Below are positions 8,969 to 15,954 of a DNA stretch of 24,058 nucleotides, in pieces. Each line of letters opens with the position of its first letter. Position 1 is the first letter of the stretch. The notes beneath the pieces are model-generated. The model saw only the letters and a program-made list of their open reading frames with translations. It was not told the origin of the DNA and searched no databases. The stretch is from CAYFKJ01 sp964528595. GTDB taxonomy: Bacteria; Pseudomonadota; Alphaproteobacteria; UBA2966. The DNA lies in assembly GCA_964528595.1 (NCBI GenBank), contig CAZGTM010000054.1, positions 1 through 24,058 of the forward strand, in the 5' to 3' direction. The position numbers and the translations under genes are program-made.

Positions 8969-9255
8969 CGGACCAGACCGCAATCCCGAGGTGGGAAGAG
9001 GGCCGTCCGATCGCTCCTATTCGAAAGTTTGTTCCAAAATATTGTTACGTATTTCAGGCACCGGCCCAGCCGAGGGCCAAAGAAGTTGTCTTCCTGATTA
9101 GTAGGACTAATATATTTTCAATCGGTGTGACGGCGGGAGTAGGGAGTTCGCCGTCTGATCCATGTGTTTGGGCTGGCGGCAAGCGTGTCGAAATTCGGCG
9201 TGATTTTGCCTCTCGGGGGGACGGGTAAGACAGCGCACAACGCAATTTTGTGAGG
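8969..9255. other. Intergenic region with two dyads
   Basis: About 287 bases with no convincing gene. It contains a perfect 6+6 inverted repeat ATTAGT-AGG-ACTAAT at 9097-9111 in an AT-rich patch. It also contains a 7-bp GC stem, GACGGCG/CGCCGTC, at 9129-9155 with a purine-rich 13-base loop. The first could be an operator. The second could be an RNA hairpin in a leader. Neither is followed by a T-run typical of a terminator. Confidence 0.4.
9129..9155 (+). repeat. GC-rich stem-loop with purine loop
   Basis: A perfect 7-bp inverted repeat (GACGGCG at 9129-9135, CGCCGTC at 9149-9155) encloses the 13-base loop GGAGTAGGGAGTT. If transcribed it would present two GGAG/GGGAG sequences in the loop. 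It has no T-tract, so it is not a standard terminator. It sits 101 bases before the start of the small coiled-coil gene and could be in its leader. Confidence 0.35.
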
Positions 9256-9615
9256 ATGACCCGGCGGTACCGAGACGGGCATCGCGTTGAGATGGTTGGT
9301 GCTGTGATGGACAGTGGTGAAAATGTTGTTGCGCTGGGCCTCAGGCGTTCCGCAAAGACGTCAAGGCGTCGGAGCGCGGCCTATGACCGGTTGGAGAAAG
9401 CCGTCTCCAACATGGAGGCCGAACTGAAAATTCAAAAATCGGGCATGGAAGCCTTTTGCAACAACCTCGAGCAACTGAAGGTCGAGGTTAGCGAAATGCG
9501 TCAAACCTTTCTCCGGTTCCAGGACAATATCGGTAAAACAAAACTTGGCTCGCTACGGCGCAGTTCAAACAGGCTTCATCAGATCGCGGATGGCTGGCTA
9601 AGCCGCTCCCAATAA
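9256..9615 (+). CDS. Small coiled-coil hypothetical protein
   Basis: I do not recognise this protein. The middle, from about AYDRLEKAV to FQDNIG, has heptad-like spacing of hydrophobic residues with many Glu/Lys/Gln and should form a coiled coil. It is preceded by an Arg-rich stretch (LRRSAKTSRRRS) and followed by a basic helix (GSLRRSSNRLHQIADGWL). There is no signal peptide, so it is probably cytoplasmic. The start is uncertain: GTG 9250, ATG 9256, ATG 9292 and ATG 9307 are all in frame and none has a well-spaced Shine-Dalgarno. The coiled coil is retained whichever is used (102-121 residues). It lies about 106 bases before the tetR gene. Confidence 0.6.
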   Translation: MTRRYRDGHRVEMVGAVMDSGENVVALGLRRSAKTSRRRSAAYDRLEKAVSNMEAELKIQKSGMEAFCNNLEQLKVEVSEMRQTFLRFQDNIGKTKLGSLRRSSNRLHQIADGWLSRSQ

Positions 9616-9696
9616 TTAGTCACTGACTGGACCCGCAGAATGATGTGCGCGGCCGATATCGCGTAAACACGCCAGATGATATTTTACTTGAATACC

Positions 9697-9712
9697 AAAC
9701 AAGCGTTTGTTT
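9697..9712. promoter_or_regulatory. Probable TetR-family operator
   Basis: The 16-base dyad AAACAAGCGTTTGTTT (7 of 8 base pairs symmetric) lies ten bases before the tetR start codon. It overlaps a second register, CAAAC-N4-GTTTG, at 9696-9709, a layout like operators of PsrA-type TetR regulators of fatty-acid metabolism. It lies between a possible -35 (TTGAAT, 9688-9693) and a possible -10 (TTAATA/TAATAC, 9712-9718), where repressor binding would block transcription. The autoregulation is inferred from this position. Confidence 0.6.
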
Positions 9713-9721
9713 TAATACCGC

Positions 9722-10366
9722 ATGACTGTCAAAACCAAAAAACGCGAAGCTGGTAGGAATGCTGCCACGGGCAAACGTGGAAGCCGCGGGCCGCGGCAGG
9801 ATAACCGCCGGGAATCTCTCCTGGACGCCGCGGCAAAGCAGTTCAGCAGCCGCGGATTTCATGCCGTGACAATGCGGGAAATCGCGGCCGACGCCGGCAT
9901 GCTCGCCGGCTCGGTTTACTATCACTTTCCCTCCAAGGACGACCTCCTCATTGCCGTTTATGAAGAAGGGGTGCGGCGCCTGTCCGAACAGGTCGATGCC
10001 GCCGCCGCCGGCGTAGCCGATCCCTGGGACAGATTGGAAGCGGCCTGCCGGGCGCATACCAATCTGCTGCTGGACCACAGTGACTATGCCCAGGTGATTT
10101 TGCGCGTCTTTCCCGACGATGTGCCGCCCGGTCTGGAACGTTTGAAGACCCTGCGTGACGGATACGAAGAACGCTTCCGGGTCATGATCGAGACGCTGCC
10201 GTTGCCGTCAAAAACCAACCGGACCGCACTTCTCTTCACCTTGTTGGGCGCCCTCAACTGGGCCAAGAGCTGGTATCGGCCGGGCGGCATGAACCCCGAC
10301 CAGATCACGCATGAAGTCATGGAAATCCTGAAGCGTCAGCTGAGTGAAAAGGACAACGATCAATGA
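9722..10366 (+). CDS. TetR-family transcriptional regulator
   Basis: A 214-residue repressor that heads the acyl-CoA mutase operon and probably controls it in response to a CoA ester or acid. A basic tail (residues 1-30) precedes the helix-turn-helix at ~49-69 (TMREIAADAGMLAGSVYYHF, followed by SKDDLL). The C-terminal ligand domain, from ~80, is all-helical and includes LLFTLLGALNWAKSWY. Its stop overlaps the next start (ATGA at 10363-10366), so regulator and mutase are one transcript. There is no clear Shine-Dalgarno before ATG 9722, and a candidate -10 box lies only a few bases upstream, so the real transcription start may lie further upstream than that box suggests. A strong dyad lies just before the gene. 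Confidence 0.9.
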   Translation: MTVKTKKREAGRNAATGKRGSRGPRQDNRRESLLDAAAKQFSSRGFHAVTMREIAADAGMLAGSVYYHFPSKDDLLIAVYEEGVRRLSEQVDAAAAGVADPWDRLEAACRAHTNLLLDHSDYAQVILRVFPDDVPPGLERLKTLRDGYEERFRVMIETLPLPSKTNRTALLFTLLGALNWAKSWYRPGGMNPDQITHEVMEILKRQLSEKDNDQ

Positions 10367-10800
10367 CCGAGCAAAATGAACTCCAGCGCCCGGCCAAGGT
10401 GCTGGTTACCAAGATCGGCATGGACGGTCACGACCGAGGGAGCCGGGTGATCGCCGCCGCCCTGCGCGATGCCGGGGTGGAGGTCGTCTACACCGGACCC
10501 TGGCAGGAAATTCCGGTCGTCGCCAAACTGGCCATGGAGGAGGACGTCGATGTCATCGGCATCAGTTCGCTGGCCACCGATCACCTTTTGGTGCCCAAGC
10601 TCATGTCGAAAATCGGCGAGGAGGGACTGGGCCATATCCGCGTCGTCGTTGGCGGCATCGTGCCCGACGATGAAGAAAAGGAACTGATGGAATCGGGCGT
10701 GGCGCGGGTGTTCCACCCCGGCTCCGATGTCGCCGACATCGTCGACAGCATCAAATCTCTGGCGGCCGACGCGCAAAGCGATCCCAAGCGGCTCGACTGA
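10363..10800 (+). CDS. Acyl-CoA mutase small subunit, B12-binding
   Basis: A 145-residue stand-alone cobalamin-binding subunit of an adenosylcobalamin-dependent acyl-CoA mutase. It has the base-off/His-on motif DGHDRG (Asp21, His23, Gly26), where His23 should coordinate cobalt. It continues with SSLATDH and VVVGGIVPDDE, which line the nucleotide-tail pocket. A separate small subunit is the arrangement of isobutyryl-CoA and 2-hydroxyisobutyryl-CoA mutases, whereas classic methylmalonyl-CoA mutase carries this domain at its C-terminus. It overlaps tetR by four bases and is followed after 31 bases by the catalytic subunit. Confidence 0.9.
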   Translation: MTEQNELQRPAKVLVTKIGMDGHDRGSRVIAAALRDAGVEVVYTGPWQEIPVVAKLAMEEDVDVIGISSLATDHLLVPKLMSKIGEEGLGHIRVVVGGIVPDDEEKELMESGVARVFHPGSDVADIVDSIKSLAADAQSDPKRLD

Positions 10801-10831
10801 CGGACGACACAAGTATCGAGGAGACCGAGAC

Positions 10832-12502
10832 ATGTCTGATACGGCTCAAATGGCGCTTCCAGGGTTTGACGACTGGCAGGAGGCCTACGCCCGCCAGCTT
10901 CCCGACGGCAAGGAAGTCCGCAACCGCTCCGGCATCGAGATCCAGCCGCTTTACTCCCCTAACGACTGGGGTAATGAAGGCTACGAAAGCAAACTGGGCT
11001 TTCCCGGCCAGGCGCCCTATACGCGTGGCATCTACCCGACCATGCACCGCGGGCGCGCCTGGACCCAGCGCCAGCTGATCGGTCTGGGCATTCCCGAGGA
11101 TTACAACGAACGTCTCCGCGACATCCTAGAGGCGGGCGCCACGGCGCTCAGCTTGATCCCCTGCACAACCATCTTCCGGGGCGTCGACGCCGATACCGTT
11201 GATCCCTTGTTGCTGGGCAATTGCGGCACCTTGGTCAACACGGTCGAGGACATGGAAATCGCCCTCGACGGCATTCCCATCGGCGACATTTCGACGGCGC
11301 TCAACGATCCGTTGCCCTTCACCATGCTGGCCCAGGTGCTGGCGGTGGCGGAGCGGCGGCAGATCCCCTGGACCAAAATCTCGGGCACCGCCAACCAAAG
11401 CGACTACATTTCCCACTTTGTCGCCAATCACATGTTCTTCCGCCTGGCCTTGCCGGGCTCGCGGCGTGTCCTGCTGGATCACATCGCCTTTGCCCGTGAA
11501 AGCATCCCGAGCTGGAACCCGGTGTCGGTGGTCGGCCAGCACATGCAGCAGGCCGGTGCAACGCCGGCGGAAGCCATGGCCTACACCCTAAGCACCGCCA
11601 TCCAGTACGCCGAGGACTGCCGCGACCGCGGCATGGACATGGACGACGTACTGACCCGCTTCACGTTCTTCTTCGACATCTCGATCAGCTTCTTCGAAGA
11701 GATTGCCAAGTTCCGGGCGGGCCGGCGCATCTGGGGCCGCATCGTGCGCGACCGTTTCGGCGTCGATAATCCCAAGGCCCAGCGCTTCAAGTTCCATGGC
11801 CAGACCTCGGGCGTCGATCTGACGCGCCAGCAGCCCCTGAACAATATTTCTCGCGTTACCGCCCAGGCCATCGCCGGCATCTTCGGCGGATTGCAGTCGC
11901 TGCATACCGATTCCTTCGACGAGGTCCTGGGCACGCCGACGGAAGAAGCGGCGCGCATCGCGATTTCCAGTCAGAACATTCTGCGCGAGGAGGCGCACCT
12001 TACCGACGTCGCCGATCCTCTTGGCGGCAGCTACTACATCGAGCGTCTGACCGACCAAATGGAGGAGGAAATTGTTGCCGTCATCGAGGCCATCGACGAT
12101 CTCGGCGGCATGTACAAGGCCGTGGAAAGCGGCTGGGTGCAGACCAAGATCGGCGATTCGGCCAACACGTTCCAGGATAAGGTGGCGGCCGGCGAGGAAA
12201 AGATCGTCGGCGTCAACGCCTATCAGGTCGAGCAGGAAACCGAGCTTCCCGTGCAACCGCTGCCCCGCCCTGCGAAGAGCGATATCGACGCTTACCTGGA
12301 GCGCTTGGCGGATTATAAGAAGCGCCGCGACAACGAGGCCGTCACCCGCGCCTTGGGCAATCTCGCCGAAGCGGCCAACAGCAACGACGTCAACGTCTAC
12401 GCCAAGGTCGTCGATGCGGCGCGGGCCGGCGCCACGCAGGGCGAGAGCATCAAGGTGCTGCGCGACGAACTCGGCTTCGGCCAGCCGCTCGTGGTGGCAT
12501 GA
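10832..12502 (+). CDS. Adenosylcobalamin-dependent acyl-CoA mutase, catalytic subunit of unknown specificity
   Basis: A 556-residue TIM-barrel mutase subunit; it should rearrange the carbon skeleton of an acyl-CoA by a radical mechanism with the B12 subunit upstream. ATG 10832 has GAGGAGA about seven bases upstream. Family marks are YPTM, RAGRRIW, HGQTSG, SLHTDSFDE and DPLGGSYY. Aligned by hand to methylmalonyl-CoA mutase, catalytic His244 is kept (His237), as are Gln197, Arg283 and Gln330. The substrate-reading pair Tyr89/Arg207 becomes Leu82/Asn199. Tyr243 becomes Gln236, Asn366 becomes Asp360, and the AFDLPTHRG region becomes IPCTTIFRG. Isobutyryl-CoA mutase has Phe/Gln and 2-hydroxyisobutyryl-CoA mutase has Ile/Gln at the paired positions, so none fits. 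The fold and cofactor are secure; the substrate is not. Its last codons overlap the MeaB start (ATGA). Confidence 0.9.
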   Translation: MSDTAQMALPGFDDWQEAYARQLPDGKEVRNRSGIEIQPLYSPNDWGNEGYESKLGFPGQAPYTRGIYPTMHRGRAWTQRQLIGLGIPEDYNERLRDILEAGATALSLIPCTTIFRGVDADTVDPLLLGNCGTLVNTVEDMEIALDGIPIGDISTALNDPLPFTMLAQVLAVAERRQIPWTKISGTANQSDYISHFVANHMFFRLALPGSRRVLLDHIAFARESIPSWNPVSVVGQHMQQAGATPAEAMAYTLSTAIQYAEDCRDRGMDMDDVLTRFTFFFDISISFFEEIAKFRAGRRIWGRIVRDRFGVDNPKAQRFKFHGQTSGVDLTRQQPLNNISRVTAQAIAGIFGGLQSLHTDSFDEVLGTPTEEAARIAISSQNILREEAHLTDVADPLGGSYYIERLTDQMEEEIVAVIEAIDDLGGMYKAVESGWVQTKIGDSANTFQDKVAAGEEKIVGVNAYQVEQETELPVQPLPRPAKSDIDAYLERLADYKKRRDNEAVTRALGNLAEAANSNDVNVYAKVVDAARAGATQGESIKVLRDELGFGQPLVVA

Positions 12503-13452
12503 CGGACAGCGCTTCAGACCGACTGGGACGCCTTGCCGACAACCTGAAACAGGGTAAGCCGACGGCGTTGTCGCGGGCCATCACACTGGTCGAAAACGAA
12601 ACGCCCGAAGCGGCGGCGCTGCAGGCCGCTTTGCGGGGCGAGACCGGCAAGGCCATGACCATCGGCATTACGGGTCCGCCCGGCGCCGGCAAATCGACGT
12701 TGGTCAACGCCTTCATCGGCGAATTGCGGCGGCGCGGCAAGACCGTGGGCGTTATCGCCGTCGATCCCTCCAGCCCGCTGAGCGGCGGCGCCATTCTCGG
12801 CGACCGCATCCGCATGGCGGAGCATTCCGGCGACGGCGGCGTCTTCATCCGTTCGCTCGCTTCCCGCGGCCACCTCGGCGGCCTGACGCGGACGGCTGGG
12901 CGGATCGTCGACGTGATGGACGCCGCGGGCCTCGACGTCGTTTTGATCGAAACCGTCGGCGCCGGCCAATCCGAGGTCGAAGTGGCCGACGTCGCCGGCA
13001 CCAAACTGGTGGTCAGCGCCCCCGGCCTCGGTGACGACGTCCAGGCGATCAAGGCCGGCATTCTTGAAATCGCCGATGTCCTCGTGGTCAACAAGTTCGA
13101 CCTGCCCATGGCGGAGCAGACCAGGAAGGCGCTAAAGGCGATGCTGCACCTGCGCAAGGCGGACGCCGCCCACGTCGAGGTGATCGGCACGGTGGCGACG
13201 ACGGGGGAGGGCATCGCGGAGCTTACGGATGCCGTCGAGGCCCACGACGCGGCCTTACGACAAGAGGGCGGCAAGGTGGATATCACGCCGCGCATCCTGC
13301 GCAACCTGACGGAAACCGTCGGGCAGGTCGCCCAGGAGCGCTTCCGGGCTCTGAACGGCGGGCAGGTCGAGAGCATCGTCGAAAGCGTCAGGACGGGCGA
13401 GATCGACTACGACGCGGCGGCAAAACAAATATTGGACCGAGGATTGAGCTGA
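12499..13452 (+). CDS. meaB: MeaB/ArgK-type GTPase chaperone of the B12 mutase
   Basis: A G3E-family GTPase that gates loading of adenosylcobalamin into the partner mutase and protects or reactivates it. The 317-residue protein has the P-loop GPPGAGKS at 59-66, VDPSSPLSGGAILGDR, the switch region ETVGAGQSE and the G4 motif NKFD at 198-201 (NKAD is more usual). It overlaps the mutase gene by four bases and the thiolase gene by one base (TGATG), so it is translationally coupled to both. Its position next to the mutase indicates that this mutase is its client. Confidence 0.95.
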   Translation: MTDSASDRLGRLADNLKQGKPTALSRAITLVENETPEAAALQAALRGETGKAMTIGITGPPGAGKSTLVNAFIGELRRRGKTVGVIAVDPSSPLSGGAILGDRIRMAEHSGDGGVFIRSLASRGHLGGLTRTAGRIVDVMDAAGLDVVLIETVGAGQSEVEVADVAGTKLVVSAPGLGDDVQAIKAGILEIADVLVVNKFDLPMAEQTRKALKAMLHLRKADAAHVEVIGTVATTGEGIAELTDAVEAHDAALRQEGGKVDITPRILRNLTETVGQVAQERFRALNGGQVESIVESVRTGEIDYDAAAKQILDRGLS

Positions 13453-14636
13453 TGACGGACATCATACTGGCCGGCGGCAAGCGGACGCCGTTCGGCGATT
13501 TCGGCAAATCCCTCAAGGATATCGAAGGCGACAAGCTTGCCGCCCACGCAGCGACGGCCTGCCTCGCCGATATCGACCTCGAAGCGGAGAAGGTCGATCA
13601 TCTGGTCTGCGGCAACGTCCTGCCGGTCGATCAGGGCGGCTTGTTCAGCGGCCGCGTCATCGCCCTCAATATCGGCATGGCGGTGGAAAGCCAGGCCCTC
13701 AACGTCTCCCGCGCCTGCGGGTCTGGCACCCAGGCCATCATCTCCGCGGCCGAGCAGATCATCTCGGGGCACAGCCGATTGGCCCTGGCCGGTGGCTACG
13801 AGAACTTTTCCCGCGCACCCTACGTCATGACCGAAGCGCGCTGGGGCGGTAAACGCGGACCGCAGACCGCGATCGATACGCTCGACTACGCCTACCGCGA
13901 TCCCTTCAATTTGGAACTGATGGGGGAGACTGCGGAAAACCTGACGGACGATTATCAATACCGCCGCGATGATATGGACGAATGGGCGTTGATGAGCCAG
14001 CAGCGCGCCGGCGCCGCCATCGCCTCGGGTTTCCTGGCCAAGCAGGTCGAACCCATCGAGGTGCCAGAGGGGCGGGGGACGCGTCTGATGACGGACGACG
14101 AATATCCGCGCCCGGAAATCACACTGGAGAAGCTGGCTAAGCTCAAACCGGCCTTCCGCGAGGGCGGCCAGGTCAGTGCGGGAAATTCCAGCGGCGTCAC
14201 GGACGGCGCGGCTTTCGTCTTCGTCGGCGACCGCGACGCCGCGGAACAGGAGGGCGTTGAGCCCGAGGCGCGCATCGTCGATTGGACGGTGGTGGGTGTG
14301 CCGCCGCGCATCATGGGCAGCGGTCCCGTGCCGGCGATCGAGAAGCTTCTGGAGCGCACGGAATTGAAGGTCGGCGACATCGATTATTATGAAATCAACG
14401 AGGCCTTCGCCGTGGTCAACCTACACGCCGAAAAGCAACTCGGCATCCCGCGCGAGGCGACGAATTTGTACGGCGGCGGTATTTCCATCGGTCATCCGCC
14501 GGGCGCCACCGGGGTGCGTATGACGATGACGGCGATGCATCATCTGGCCGATACCGGCGGCCGCTATGCGGTCGTCAGTATGTGCCTGGGCGCTGGCCAG
14601 GGCATGGCCGTCTTGATCGAAAATTTGCGACTTTGA
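13452..14636 (+). CDS. Thiolase (acetyl-CoA acetyltransferase family)
   Basis: A 394-residue thiolase that condenses or cleaves acyl-CoAs. The catalytic residues fall at the canonical positions known from Zoogloea thiolase: Cys89 in RACGSG, His348 in GHPPG and Cys378 in CLGAGQG, with NEAFA also present. GHPPG replaces the common GHPLG, and the loop before Cys89 (VDQGGLFSGRV) departs from the usual acetoacetyl-CoA thiolase sequence, which may reflect a different acyl substrate (inference). It is the last gene of the TetR-mutase-MeaB operon. This implies that the mutase substrate or product is made or broken by a Claisen step. Confidence 0.92.
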   Translation: MTDIILAGGKRTPFGDFGKSLKDIEGDKLAAHAATACLADIDLEAEKVDHLVCGNVLPVDQGGLFSGRVIALNIGMAVESQALNVSRACGSGTQAIISAAEQIISGHSRLALAGGYENFSRAPYVMTEARWGGKRGPQTAIDTLDYAYRDPFNLELMGETAENLTDDYQYRRDDMDEWALMSQQRAGAAIASGFLAKQVEPIEVPEGRGTRLMTDDEYPRPEITLEKLAKLKPAFREGGQVSAGNSSGVTDGAAFVFVGDRDAAEQEGVEPEARIVDWTVVGVPPRIMGSGPVPAIEKLLERTELKVGDIDYYEINEAFAVVNLHAEKQLGIPREATNLYGGGISIGHPPGATGVRMTMTAMHHLADTGGRYAVVSMCLGAGQGMAVLIENLRL

Positions 14637-14739
14637 AATGATCGGGGTGGGAAATAGTTCCACTTGTAATCAAAACGAGGTGATATAAAATTCAATTTCA
14701 AGTATAAATTGGCGAAAACTGCACAGGAGGAGTCACGGG

Positions 14740-15854
14740 ATGGCTTCGATCACGCACCGCGAAAGGGTTCTCGCCGCTCTCAATCATGAAGCCACCGACC
14801 GCGTACCCATCGATTTCGGCGGCACGCAGGTCAGCACCATTTTCCATACCGCGTATGATGCTCTCAAGCAGCAGCTCGGCATGACCCATCCCACCAGAAC
14901 GTTTTCCGATATTCGCCGCATCGCCATGCCCGACGACGAGATGCTGGAACGCTTCGACGTCGACACCCGATTCCTTTCAACCGGCGGCACCTATATCGCC
15001 AAGCAGCGGATTGATGACACGACGGTCATCGACGAATGGGGGATCACCTGGAAGCGGGCGGAAGACGGTAACCCGATGGCCGTCGAAGGGCCTTTCCCAG
15101 AGCCCGATCTCGCCGCATTGGACGGCTTCGACTGGCCCGACCCGGAAGACGACGTCTTTATCGACGGCTTGAGGGCAGAAGCCGACCGCTTGAGGCAAAC
15201 GGATTGCGCCATCATCCTTAATATCGGCACCGGCTTCGGCACCCATGGACAGATCATGCGGGGCACGGCGGAATGGCTCAAGGACCTCTACAAGAACCGC
15301 GCCTTCGTGACCCAGCTGATTGACGAGATCAACGGCCGTTGGATCCGCATCGTCGAACGCGCACTCGACGAGCTAGGGAACCGGGTCGACATCGTGTTCT
15401 GGGGTGACGATTTGTCGACCCAAGCAGGCCCGATGTTCAGCCCCGACATCTATCGCGAATTGATGAAGCCGAAACAGGCCGCCCTGGTGGAGGCCATCAA
15501 GGGCAAGGGCGACTACAAGGTGCTCTATCACTGTTGCGGCTCTGCGACGGCGTTCGTCGAGGATTTGATCGATATCGGCATCGACGCTCTCAATCCGGTC
15601 CAGGTCGCCGCCGCCGATATGGAGCCCGCCATGCTCAAGGAACGCTTCGGTGACCGCATGGCATTTTGGGGCGGCATCGACACCCAGCACGTGTTGCCCC
15701 AGGGAACGCCGGACGAGGTCCGCGCGGAAGTCCGCCGCGTGATCGACAGCCTGGGGCGGGGCGGAGGCTACGTGCTCAACAGCGTGCACAACATCCAGCC
15801 CGACGTACCGGCCGAAAACGTCATCGCCATGTTCGACGAGGCGAGATCCTACCG
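14740..15854 (+). CDS. Uroporphyrinogen decarboxylase-like protein, corrinoid methyltransferase family (3' end in gap)
   Basis: 371 codons are visible before the assembly gap; by the usual length of this family only a few C-terminal residues are missing. The start ATG has AGGAGGAG nine to ten bases upstream. The protein has the URO-D barrel features of the MtaA/CmuA-like group, not heme-pathway HemE: an N-terminal THRERVLAALNHEATDRVP, HCCG at 264-267 (a His-x-Cys zinc-site pattern with Cys266), WGGIDTQHVLP and VHNIQPDVPAENV. At the place where MtaA-type enzymes have a third zinc ligand Cys, this protein has His350. Members usually move methyl groups to or from a corrinoid protein or a thiol. 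No dedicated corrinoid methyl-carrier gene is in the window. It follows the mutase operon after 103 bases. The methyl donor is unknown. Confidence 0.8.
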
Positions 15855-15954
15855 NNNNNNNNNNNNNNNNNNNNNNNNNNNNNNNNNNNNNNNNNNNNNN
15901 NNNNNNNNNNNNNNNNNNNNNNNNNNNNNNNNNNNNNNNNNNNNNNNNNNNNNN
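15855..15954. other. Assembly gap of 100 N
   Basis: Exactly 100 undetermined bases, the conventional placeholder for a gap of unknown length. It removes the end of the URO-D-like gene, the intergenic region and the start of the sulfatase-superfamily gene. The two flanking reading frames happen to be in phase, giving a spurious fused ORF. Confidence 0.99.

Noticed and set aside
8968..8981. Hairpin GCGG-accaga-CCGC after nnr as a terminator
   Set aside because: The stem is only four base pairs and there is no T-run.
10832..12502. Annotation as ordinary methylmalonyl-CoA mutase
   Set aside because: The Tyr89/Arg207 pair is replaced by Leu/Asn, the subunits are split, and no epimerase or carboxylase is nearby.
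14647..14663. Hairpin GTGGGAA-ATAG-TTCCAC after the thiolase as a terminator
   Set aside because: The stem has a bulged base and is not followed by a T-run; too weak to call.
14740..15854. Heme-pathway uroporphyrinogen decarboxylase (HemE)
   Set aside because: It has the HCCG and VHNIQPDVPAEN features of the methyltransferase-like branch, and no heme genes are nearby.
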